DNA of 15,267 nt from UMGS1498 sp900552335. GTDB taxonomy: Bacteria > Bacillota_I > Bacilli_A > RF39 > UBA660. Position numbers and translations under genes: made by a program. The notes beneath the pieces were generated by a model. It did not search any database and was not told the origin of the DNA. It saw only the letters and a program-made list of their open reading frames with translations. Of the stretch, positions 1 through 5,646 are shown one piece after another (positions within the stretch are counted from its first letter, which is position 1; every line of letters begins with the position of its first letter). The stretch lies in contig CABSFU010000025.1 in NCBI GenBank assembly GCA_902477075.1, positions 1-15,267 on the forward strand. The letters are read 5' to 3'.

Positions 1-2
1 GG

Positions 3-206
3 ATTACGAAAGAGAAAGATGAAGAAATGATTAGAAACACTCAGTTATTTAAAGCAGAAGAAAAAGGGATTAATAAAGGAATTACTAAAGGAAGAGAACA
101 AGCTAATCTAGAAATCGCTCAAAAAATGATAAATGAAAAAGTAGATATTCATCTTGTTTCTAAAGTAACAGGACTATCTATTAATGAAATTAAAAAGTTG
201 AGTTAA
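3..206 (+). CDS. C-terminal fragment of Rpn/PD-(D/E)XK nuclease family (putative transposase) protein
   Basis: Open frame entering from the left edge; 67 codons are visible before the TAA. The visible part is charged and helical, with the run KGINKGITKGREQ-like (glycine every fourth residue between Lys and Glu), followed by a small helix-turn-helix-like end (VDIHLVSKVTGLSINEIKKL). This ending is characteristic of the Rpn family (recombination-promoting nuclease, PDDEXK_2 transposase-like proteins), whose catalytic domain would lie upstream and outside the window. The activity cannot be judged here. It converges on the glycerophosphodiesterase gene with a 41-bp gap in which I see no clear terminator. 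The family assignment rests only on the tail pattern. Confidence 0.6.
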   Translation: MTKEKDEEMIRNTQLFKAEEKGINKGITKGREQANLEIAQKMINEKVDIHLVSKVTGLSINEIKKLS

Positions 207-247
207 TTTGATTAAAAAATTATTTTGGTGTTGTGAATGTATTTCTG

Positions 248-907
248 TTATTTAAAATTACTTGATAGATTTTTATTTAATAGATAGCTGTTATCTGTAA
301 TAATTCCTAGGTTATTATCCAAATTTTTGAATATTAGTGGATGATTTACAGTCCAAATAAAATGGTCTTTTAAATATTTATTATTATAATTATAATGTAT
401 GGAAATAAAATCAAAAATATCAATATTCTTTTTTTCATTCATCATATATCCAATGATGATACCCACTTTTAATTTCGGGTATCTTTTTTTTAACAAATAC
501 ATTAAATCATAGTGAAAACTACAAACATAGATATTTAAATAGTGATATTTTTTAAGCAATTTATAAAGATTTTTAATGTCAATTTTATCTTTAATATCAA
601 TCAAAATCATTTTGGTAGTTTTTAAATTAGAAAGAAATTCTTTTAATGTAGAAATTTTATATTTTTTCCCTTTTAATATAAAAGTTTTTTTCTTTAATTG
701 ATATAAGTTATATTTTGAAATAAAGTAAAAATTAATATCTTTCCTCAAAAAAGAGTTATGTGATAAAATTAATTTCTTGTCTTTTGTTTGTCTAATATCG
801 ATTTCAACTCCAGACACATAATCATAGTTTAGAACTTCTTTTAAACAAGATAATTCATTTTCACAAGAATCACCATTATTACCTCGATGTGCTATAAAAT
901 TATTCAT
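248..907 (-). CDS. Glycerophosphodiester phosphodiesterase family protein
   Basis: Predicted to hydrolyse glycerophosphodiesters to glycerol-3-phosphate and an alcohol. The 219-residue protein is a compact GDPD TIM barrel. It shows H7-R8-G9 at the start, the E16-N17 pair of the usual PENT motif, E35-x-D37 in VEIDIRQ, and H50 in LILSHN. It also has the barrel strand MILIDIKD, the late WTVN motif and GIITDN near the end, all typical of the family. HN replaces the more common HD at residues 50-51, but H50 itself is kept. There is no signal peptide or membrane segment, so it is probably cytoplasmic. It is somewhat shorter than the common 240-250 residues. The start at 907 overlaps the upstream deacetylase gene by 8 nt, so the two are probably co-transcribed and translationally coupled. 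Exact substrate unknown. Confidence 0.87.
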   Translation of the reverse strand: MNNFIAHRGNNGDSCENELSCLKEVLNYDYVSGVEIDIRQTKDKKLILSHNSFLRKDINFYFISKYNLYQLKKKTFILKGKKYKISTLKEFLSNLKTTKMILIDIKDKIDIKNLYKLLKKYHYLNIYVCSFHYDLMYLLKKRYPKLKVGIIIGYMMNEKKNIDIFDFISIHYNYNNKYLKDHFIWTVNHPLIFKNLDNNLGIITDNSYLLNKNLSSNFK

Positions 908-2084
908 ATTTTCTTAATTTTTGAATTTCTTTTAATTCCAAAACAGTAACAATTTCAAATCCTTGTTTTTTAATCTCGGTAATAATTTTATCTAATGAAT
1001 TGGCAGTACTTTTATAAATGTCATGCATTAAAATAATATCCCCATCTTTTAAATGATTTGTTGCTCTTTTTACAATAACATTAGTATTTTTATATTTCCA
1101 ATCCATGGTATCTACTGTCCATAAAACAACTTCCATGTTAGGAAAATGTTTTAAATAAGTATTTAGAGAACCATAAGTCGGTCTAAGTAAGGTTGGAGTG
1201 TAACCTGTATATTTTTGAATTTCTTCATTTGTTTTTTCAATTTGATTTTTAATTTCATTGTCTTTTAATTTAATTAACCATTTGTGGTTATAAGAATGAT
1301 TTCCAATTACATTTCCATTTTTTAAACTTTGAATTAGTAAATCTTGATAAGCACTTACTTTATTTCCTAGAATAAAAAAAGTGGCATTTACTTCATGTTT
1401 CTTTAATGTGTTTAAAATACGTTCTGTATAAATACTTGGACCATCATCAAATGTAATAGCTACATATTTCTTATTAATATCTAATACTTTATTAGTTGGT
1501 TGAAAAGTTTCTATTTCTTTATGATTGCTTTTAACAGTCAATTTTAAGTTTAATTCTTCTAAAGAATAATTATAAACACTCTCATTATAATAAAAGTGAA
1601 TTTGTTTTTTTTCTACAAAAAATGGTAAATTCTTAATGTAATTATTTAGATAATGAATATTTATTTTTTGTTTTACTAAATCATTTTTAATAAATGCAAT
1701 GCTGTCTTGATTTAGAATTTCAGTTATATTAAGAATGACTTGTTTTTCTTTGTCGTAAAAGTAAGTTTTTACATAATGTATTGGTTTTTTCTCTGTAATG
1801 TTAGAAATATAAATGTCCAAAAGAATACTGATATGTGATTCAAACTCTGTTAATTTATAATCAATGTTTAGTTCAGGTTGTTGAATGGCTAGTGTTTTTT
1901 CTTTTTTAAATTCTGTATATATATTTTCTACGTCTGTTTGGATTATGTTGTTTAAATTTTTATAAGCAGTTACAGGATAATTAATTCCTATTAAAAAATC
2001 ATTTTCTTCTATAATAGTTTGAACTTTATTTTCTCTTGCGCAACCAATACAAAGAAATAAAAGAATGCATAGTATCTTTTTCAC
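900..2084 (-). CDS. PdaC-like polysaccharide (peptidoglycan) deacetylase lipoprotein
   Basis: 394 residues. The first 15 residues are a lipoprotein signal ending in LCIGC (lipid Cys15; Cys at -3 is unusual for a lipobox). Residues about 35-195 resemble the DUF4163/DUF3298 region that precedes the catalytic domain in Bacillus PdaC. Residues about 205-385 are a NodB-type deacetylase: TFDDGP with D213 and D214, metal ligands in H263-SYN-H267, RPTYG from R301, LWTVDTMDW at 321-329 and ILMHD with H354. All motifs of an active enzyme are present. PdaC in B. subtilis removes acetyl groups from MurNAc in peptidoglycan; that role is inferred here. The start is GTG at 2084, chosen because AGGTGAT lies just upstream (2088-2094) and the lipoprotein signal begins there. 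It heads a two-gene unit with the phosphodiesterase. Confidence 0.88.
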   Translation of the reverse strand: MKKILCILLFLCIGCARENKVQTIIEENDFLIGINYPVTAYKNLNNIIQTDVENIYTEFKKEKTLAIQQPELNIDYKLTEFESHISILLDIYISNITEKKPIHYVKTYFYDKEKQVILNITEILNQDSIAFIKNDLVKQKINIHYLNNYIKNLPFFVEKKQIHFYYNESVYNYSLEELNLKLTVKSNHKEIETFQPTNKVLDINKKYVAITFDDGPSIYTERILNTLKKHEVNATFFILGNKVSAYQDLLIQSLKNGNVIGNHSYNHKWLIKLKDNEIKNQIEKTNEEIQKYTGYTPTLLRPTYGSLNTYLKHFPNMEVVLWTVDTMDWKYKNTNVIVKRATNHLKDGDIILMHDIYKSTANSLDKIITEIKKQGFEIVTVLELKEIQKLRKYE

Positions 2085-2087
2085 TTT

Positions 2088-2094
2088 ATCACCT
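2088..2094 (-). promoter_or_regulatory. Shine-Dalgarno supporting the GTG start of the deacetylase
   Basis: Read on the minus strand, AGGTGAT sits 3 nt before the GTG at 2084 (5 nt from the AGGTG core). This supports the non-ATG start, since no in-frame ATG with a comparable site is nearby. Confidence 0.65.
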
Positions 2095-2176
2095 AATTCA
2101 TTTTATGCATTATAATTCTTTTTATATATTAGGAAAGTCCTTTTAAAATAGAAAAAAATTTTAATGAAAAATAAGA

Positions 2177-2205
2177 TTGATTTCATAAGAAAAAGATAAT
2201 ATACA
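2177..2205 (+). promoter_or_regulatory. Sigma-A-type promoter of the holin-endolysin unit
   Basis: TTGATT (2177-2182) and TATACA (2200-2205) are 17 bp apart. Transcription would begin near 2212, about 34 nt before the holin ATG. The unit therefore appears to have its own vegetative promoter and not a phage late-gene context. Confidence 0.6.
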
Positions 2206-2245
2206 AGTTTTTTTAATTTTCATATATCATATTAGGAGGTGTAAT

Positions 2246-2590
2246 ATGGAAACTTTTTTTCCCGACCATTTATTAGAAATCTTAATTATTAGTATTACTT
2301 TCAGTACTATTTTAATGCTATTTGTGCAAAAATTAAAACAACTAAGTTTTCTAAATAAATCTTGGCAAATTTGGATATTAAATTTAATTTGCTCCTTTTT
2401 AATTGGAATTCCTTTTACCATGACTTTTTATCAAATGAATTTTACAGATGGTATTTGGGTTTCTTTGTTTAGCTTTATTGGAGCTTCTAGCATTTATTAT
2501 GCATTAAAAAATCAAAATATTATTAATTATCATCCATCATCTGCTTCTCAAACAATTACTTTATCTAAAACAAAGGAGATTAAAAGATGA
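2246..2590 (+). CDS. Holin-like small membrane protein
   Basis: 114 residues with three hydrophobic segments (about 11-30, 43-62 and 70-87), a short N-terminus and a polar tail of about 25 residues rich in Ser/Thr/Lys. The segment IWVSLFSFIGASSIYYALK resembles small phage holins of the Hol44/phage_holin_5 kind, but I cannot fix the family by eye. The strong AGGAGGT at 2234-2240 sets the start. The last four bases (ATGA) overlap the start of the downstream M23 endolysin, the classic holin-endolysin order. The inferred role is making the membrane permeable so that the signal-less endolysin can reach the wall. It could instead be an unrelated small membrane partner of the hydrolase. Confidence 0.66.
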   Translation: METFFPDHLLEILIISITFSTILMLFVQKLKQLSFLNKSWQIWILNLICSFLIGIPFTMTFYQMNFTDGIWVSLFSFIGASSIYYALKNQNIINYHPSSASQTITLSKTKEIKR

Positions 2591-3531
2591 ATTATTTAGG
2601 TGAAAATAGAGTTGTAACCAATCCTTTTTCTAGTCATATTACAGCAGAAGATTATGCAGGAAGCCATGAATCGAAAGTATCCATTTATGGAACAGGGAAA
2701 GTTGTAAAAGTTATTAACAAATTTCATTGCCATGAAGATAGTATTAATTACAACAATTTTTTAAAAAATAAAGCTTCATGGAAAGATGGTAATTATTATA
2801 ATTGTATTTCTATTACAGGGAAAGAGGTTAGGATGCATTATGAAGAATTGGGAGGCAATCAAGTATTTATTGAGACTTATGAAAATGGCTCTTTATTACT
2901 TTTTAGGATTGCTCATTTGGCTTCTGTATCGGTAAATGTTGGAGATATTGTGGATGAAAATACGATTATAGGATATCAAGGAAATACTGGTCTTGTTCTT
3001 TCAAGTAAGCCAAATAGTGATGTTACTTATGGAAGTCATGTCCATTTAGAAGTTACAGATAGCAATGGTAATTATAAAAACCCAAGAATGTATGCGAATG
3101 GCAGTATTTATACTCATTATGTAGAACAATCGAATGTATTAAATCCTAAAAAATATCAATTCAAAGTGAATGTTGATAAGATTAATATTAGAGAAAAGCC
3201 AACAGTAGAATCCAATGATATTGGAGATGTCTTTTTAAACGAAATATATGATATTTTAGAAGAAGTAGATAGTGAACAATATACTTGGTATAAAATTACA
3301 ACGAGTAGAGGTGTTACTGGCTATGTTGCCAATTTAAAAAATAGTAATTGGATGACACTTTATTATCCTAATCAAGATCTAGAACCAGATTATGAAGTGG
3401 ATGATAAAACGGATGATTTTAATAATGATAGTTCTTTACCAAAAGATGAAAAAGTTATTTTTGAATGTAAAGAAGAAGGGTACTATTATATTTATTTATA
3501 TTCAGGTGAAAAATTGCTTTTAAAATCGTAA
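2587..3531 (+). CDS. M23-family peptidoglycan endopeptidase (endolysin-like) with SH3 domain
   Basis: 314 residues with no signal peptide. Residues about 10-175 form a LytM/M23 fold: H17, the DYAG stretch at 22-25, GTGKVVKV, the RIAHL motif with H110, VNVGDIVDENTIIGYQGNTG, and the metal motif H151-V-H153 followed by LEV. The usual first motif HxxxD reads H17-x3-E21-D22, so either E21 or a shifted D22 would be the second zinc ligand. Residues about 191-255 are a bacterial SH3 domain (INIREKP, WYKI, GVTGYVA), probably a wall-binding module. A short charged linker and a small beta-rich tail follow. Translation is coupled to the holin-like gene by an ATGA overlap, with its own AAAGGAGAT. Lack of a secretion signal together with the neighbouring holin supports a lysis-cassette origin. 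Confidence 0.84.
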   Translation: MNYLGENRVVTNPFSSHITAEDYAGSHESKVSIYGTGKVVKVINKFHCHEDSINYNNFLKNKASWKDGNYYNCISITGKEVRMHYEELGGNQVFIETYENGSLLLFRIAHLASVSVNVGDIVDENTIIGYQGNTGLVLSSKPNSDVTYGSHVHLEVTDSNGNYKNPRMYANGSIYTHYVEQSNVLNPKKYQFKVNVDKINIREKPTVESNDIGDVFLNEIYDILEEVDSEQYTWYKITTSRGVTGYVANLKNSNWMTLYYPNQDLEPDYEVDDKTDDFNNDSSLPKDEKVIFECKEEGYYYIYLYSGEKLLLKS

Positions 3532-3547
3532 AAAACAAAGAAATTAC

Positions 3548-3576
3548 TTGCTTTTACATAAAAAAAATGATATTCT
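3548..3576 (+). promoter_or_regulatory. Promoter of the HU gene
   Basis: TTGCTT (3548-3553) and TATTCT (3571-3576) are 17 bp apart, with a likely start near 3583. An imperfect inverted repeat (3547-3559 with 3581-3591) brackets it, so the -35 lies inside the left arm and the first transcribed bases inside the right arm. Confidence 0.65.
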
Positions 3577-3622
3577 TGAAATGTAAGCAAGATAGCTTAT
3601 TTAATGAGGAGGTTATTTAAAA

Positions 3623-3895
3623 ATGTCAAAAGCAGAATTAATTAATTTTATCGCAGAAGAAGCAGGATTAACAAAAGCAGATGCTACTCGTGCTTTAGAT
3701 GCTATGATGAAAGGTGTCGTTAAAGGATTAAAAGAAAGCGAAAAAGTAACTTTAACAGGTTTCTGTACTTTCGCTGCTAAAAATAAACCAGCTTCAACAG
3801 CTCGTAATCCAAAAACTGGAGAAGTTGTACCAGTTGCTGCAAGAGTTGCTGTTACAATCAAAGCAGGATCTAAATTAAAAGACGCTTTAAACTAA
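3623..3895 (+). CDS. hup: HU family DNA-binding protein
   Basis: 90 residues, the normal length for HU. The N-terminal helical part (MSKAELINFIAEEAGLTKAD) forms the dimer body. The core reads LTGFCTFAAK where most HU proteins have GFGxF. The DNA-clasping arm follows, with the conserved ARNPKTGE and VPVAARV, then the KAGSKLKDAL end. It works as a dimer that bends and compacts DNA in the nucleoid. The start is fixed by GAGGAGGT at 3606-3613. It has its own promoter and a terminator directly after the stop, so it is a single-gene unit. It is richer in GC and in Ala codons than its neighbours, as expected for a highly expressed gene. Confidence 0.95.
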   Translation: MSKAELINFIAEEAGLTKADATRALDAMMKGVVKGLKESEKVTLTGFCTFAAKNKPASTARNPKTGEVVPVAARVAVTIKAGSKLKDALN

Positions 3896-3922
3896 GAGAC
3901 TAGAAATAGTTTCTTTTTTCTT
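3894..3922 (+). terminator. Intrinsic terminator after HU
   Basis: GAGACT (3896-3901) pairs with AGTTTC (3908-3913) across a 6-nt loop, with one G-U pair, extended by two A-T pairs from the stop codon. A run of six T and a further CTTT follow. Confidence 0.7.
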
Positions 3923-3930
3923 TAGATATA

Positions 3931-3959
3931 TTGAAATAGAAAGTTATTTTTGGTATAGT
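3931..3959 (+). promoter_or_regulatory. Promoter of the DUF2207-type gene
   Basis: TTGAAA (3931-3936) and TATAGT (3954-3959) have a 17-bp spacer, and TGG just before the -10 gives an extended -10. The likely start is near 3966, and GTAGGAG precedes the ATG at 3984. Confidence 0.65.
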
Positions 3960-3983
3960 TGGAGTGATAGTAGGAGTGAGTTT

Positions 3984-4979
3984 ATGAAGCAAAAAAATAC
4001 AAATGTAGGAAGTTATATAGCTGTACTTGCATTAGGATATTCTATTATTTATGCTGGTTATTATTTATATTGTTATGTGAAATCTGTTTTATTTCATGAA
4101 CCATTTGAAATTATTGAATTTAAACCAGTTTATCACTGGTATATTTGGTTACCTGTTATTTTCTTTCTTTTGTATATTTTAGTATGGAAATTTATAGAAA
4201 GAGGAAACAAGTATGAAGTGGGAATAATAAGGGAAAGACCATCTGAAGATTCCCCTATGATGATTAACTATTTAATGAATAAAAAATTTAATAAAAATGC
4301 TTTTATTAGCACTATTATGTTACTTGTTAATGAAAAATATTTATTACTTGATAAAGATACAAATGGTTATTATTTAACAGATTTAAATGGTATCAGTGAG
4401 AAACCATATTTCAATAGTCCAGAAGAGTATTTAATTCAGGCTTTGTTTAGACAATTTTCTATGAATGGTAAGTTATATTTAAAAAGACTTTCTAAAAAAA
4501 ATAAGGACTTTAATTCTCTTTTTATTAGTTATAGTAATTTTTTTGTAAATTCTAGTAAATATAGAGAATTTATGATACAGGATTATTTTATTTTTGTTGT
4601 ATATACTTTATTGTTTTCTTGGATCATATATATGAGTGTGACTAGTATCTTTCATTTTAATGTAATATATGCTTTAGTTGTTCTTGTTGTTTATGCTATC
4701 ATGTTTGGAAAAAGTATTAATATTAAATGGAGAAACAGAGAAGGAAAAAGATTATATCAAAAATGGTATAGTTATAAAAAGTTTTTAGAAAAAAATACAT
4801 CATTATATGATAAAGAATTGCAAGAAGTGGTTATTTGGAATGATTATTTGATTACAGCAACTGCTTTAGATATTAATACTAAAAATTCAAATGATGTATT
4901 TAAAGATATTAAATTATCAGAATATGATTTTGTAAGAACAATTTCTATTGTACATTTGTCCAGTGAAGAAGAAATTTAA
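3984..4979 (+). CDS. DUF2207 C-terminal-domain membrane protein
   Basis: 331 residues. Membrane segments are seen at about 11-32, 51-70 and a paired set at 199-242. Between them is a soluble region of about 125 residues that begins with the family motif RERPSEDSPMMINYL (83-97). The C-terminal part carries the second hallmark, a KKWYSYKKFLEK-like helix (about 258-270) followed by VIWNDYLITATALDI (283-297). Both match the C-terminal half of DUF2207 proteins. The extracellular beta domain that forms the N-terminal half of full-length members is missing, as is a signal peptide, so this is a short version anchored by two N-terminal membrane segments. Function is not established for the family. It is flanked by its own promoter and a terminator-like hairpin, so it looks monocistronic. 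Confidence 0.72.
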   Translation: MKQKNTNVGSYIAVLALGYSIIYAGYYLYCYVKSVLFHEPFEIIEFKPVYHWYIWLPVIFFLLYILVWKFIERGNKYEVGIIRERPSEDSPMMINYLMNKKFNKNAFISTIMLLVNEKYLLLDKDTNGYYLTDLNGISEKPYFNSPEEYLIQALFRQFSMNGKLYLKRLSKKNKDFNSLFISYSNFFVNSSKYREFMIQDYFIFVVYTLLFSWIIYMSVTSIFHFNVIYALVVLVVYAIMFGKSINIKWRNREGKRLYQKWYSYKKFLEKNTSLYDKELQEVVIWNDYLITATALDINTKNSNDVFKDIKLSEYDFVRTISIVHLSSEEEI

Positions 4980-4996
4980 ATCATTTCTTTTTTCTT
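4968..4996 (+). terminator. Terminator-like hairpin after the DUF2207-type gene
   Basis: GAAGAAAT (4968-4975), which overlaps the last codons, pairs with ATTTCTTT (4983-4990) around a 7-nt loop and runs into a T tract. The stem is AT-rich and of moderate strength. Confidence 0.5.
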
Positions 4997-5004
4997 TAAA
5001 AATA

Positions 5005-5033
5005 TTGTTTTCAATAAAATATTATTATATAAT
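5005..5033 (+). promoter_or_regulatory. Promoter of spoVG
   Basis: TTGTTT (5005-5010), 17-bp spacer, TATAAT (5028-5033), with a start near 5040. This looks like a vegetative promoter. I do not see a clear sigma-H pattern, although spoVG is sigma-H dependent in B. subtilis. Confidence 0.6.
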
Positions 5034-5069
5034 AAGGATGTATACAATAACTGAAGGGAGAGTAGGCTT

Positions 5070-5336
5070 ATGAAAATAACATCAGTAAATGTACGTATTA
5101 CAGAAAAAGAAGATAATAAAATGAAAGGATTAGCATCTGTTTTAATTGATAATTGTTTTGCAATTCATGATATTAGAATCATTCAAGGTGAAAATGGACT
5201 TTTTGTAGCAATGCCAAGTCGTAAAACAGCAACAGGTGGATATAGAGATATTGCTCATCCAATCTCAAGTGAATGCAGAAAAATGTTTGAAGATGCTATA
5301 TTAGAAGAATATAATAAAGAACTTCAAAATAATTAA
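5070..5336 (+). CDS. spoVG: SpoVG family regulatory nucleic-acid-binding protein
   Basis: 88 residues, slightly shorter than the 95-100 of Bacillus members because the C-terminal tail is short. The family signature is intact: MKITSVNVRI at the start, LASVLIDNCFAIHDIRII in the middle, then the nearly invariant FVAMPSRKT and the YRDIAHPI stretch. SpoVG proteins bind DNA and RNA and act as pleiotropic regulators. They were first identified through a sporulation-stage phenotype and also affect septation and surface genes. GAAGGGAG at 5053-5060 supports the start. It has its own promoter and a strong terminator. The nearest neighbour downstream is the pilin-like locus with a structured leader; any regulation of that leader by SpoVG is speculation. 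Confidence 0.95.
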   Translation: MKITSVNVRITEKEDNKMKGLASVLIDNCFAIHDIRIIQGENGLFVAMPSRKTATGGYRDIAHPISSECRKMFEDAILEEYNKELQNN

Positions 5337-5341
5337 TAAAT

Positions 5342-5364
5342 AAGTCTTGAAAAAGACTTTTTTT
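5342..5364 (+). terminator. Intrinsic terminator of spoVG
   Basis: AAGTCTT (5342-5348) pairs perfectly with AAGACTT (5353-5359) around a GAAA tetraloop, followed by a run of T to 5364. Confidence 0.85.
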
Positions 5365-5487
5365 GTTTAGCTCTTGAAAAATGACTGAAGTAAAAATGTA
5401 TATGGTAAATTTGAATATATGACTTTAGCTATTGGTTAAAAATATAGTTAGGTTTAAATGAAATGAATCTGTTTTAGGTAATTTAGA
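5365..5487. other. Intergenic stretch with no recognised feature
   Basis: Together with the flanking terminator and leader, this is part of a 310-base gene-free gap between spoVG and the pilin-like gene. This sub-part is AT-rich. I see no open frame with a ribosome binding site, no hairpin and no RNA motif. Confidence 0.5.
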
Positions 5488-5516
5488 TTGAATTTCAATG
5501 AATAATTTGATATACT
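5488..5516 (+). promoter_or_regulatory. Promoter of pilin-like locus 1
   Basis: TTGAAT (5488-5493) and TATACT (5511-5516) are 17 bp apart, with a start near 5523. The same arrangement lies at the same distance from the shared leader in locus 2 (14705-14733), which supports both. Confidence 0.68.
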
Positions 5517-5585
5517 AAGTGTGTAAATAAAATAGTAATATAGTTTACGTGTAGCAGCTAAAATTTGCGTTTGCAATATGTAAAC

Positions 5586-5595
5586 GGGGGGGGGG
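5586..5595 (+). repeat. Homopolymeric G tract (10 G)
   Basis: Ten uninterrupted G in a very AT-rich genome, in the transcribed leader. The equivalent tract in the other locus has nine, so length differs between paralogues. Tracts of this kind are known to change length by slipped-strand mispairing. Confidence 0.9.
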
Positions 5596-5618
5596 TATTT
5601 TTAAATACCTCTTTTTTT
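5592..5618 (+). terminator. Terminator-like hairpin in the pilin leader (possible attenuator)
   Basis: GGGG (end of the G tract) plus TATTT pairs with AAATA plus CCTC (one G-U pair), followed by seven T. It lies between promoter and start codon, so it could stop transcription before the gene. The CCTC and T run can alternatively pair with the ribosome binding site (5634-5644) in an 11-bp helix with G-U pairs. Confidence 0.6.
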
Positions 5619-5646
5619 GTTGCTATTAAATAGGAAGGAAGAGGTT

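Larger units (their letters stand above)
5523..5646 (+). promoter_or_regulatory. Structured poly-G leader of pilin-like locus 1
   Basis: A transcribed leader of about 124 nt. From 5' to 3' it has: a conserved AT-rich box (GTAAATAAAATAGTAATATA); a long hairpin whose arms are 5543-5557 and 5570-5585 (10 bp, one A-A mismatch, then 4 bp); ten consecutive G (5586-5595); a terminator-like hairpin using four of these G as its 5' arm; and a purine-rich ribosome binding site (5633-5644). The second locus repeats the layout with different loop sequence, and the stem is kept by changes on both sides (A-T becomes G-C at stem position 5). I recognise no known riboswitch; in particular it lacks c-di-GMP riboswitch signatures. 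Its inferred role is attenuation or variable expression of the pilin-like gene. Confidence 0.62.

Noticed and set aside
2095..2150. Mother-cell (sigma-E-like) promoter for the deacetylase, based on CATAAAAT on the minus strand
   Set aside because: The -10-like match is fair, but no -35 box lies at the required distance, and TATAAT nearby lacks a partner too, so no promoter is called.
5586..5595. G-quadruplex formed by the G tract
   Set aside because: A single run of nine or ten G without loops cannot easily form an intramolecular quadruplex, and no other G runs lie nearby.
5523..5646. c-di-GMP riboswitch before the pilin-like gene
   Set aside because: Such riboswitches often control pilins, but the conserved sequence blocks of class I and II are not present in either leader.
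5617..5646. TTG start giving a 10-residue N-terminal extension of the pilin-like protein
   Set aside because: It lies in the terminator T run with no ribosome binding site, and would displace the class III signal peptide from the N-terminus.
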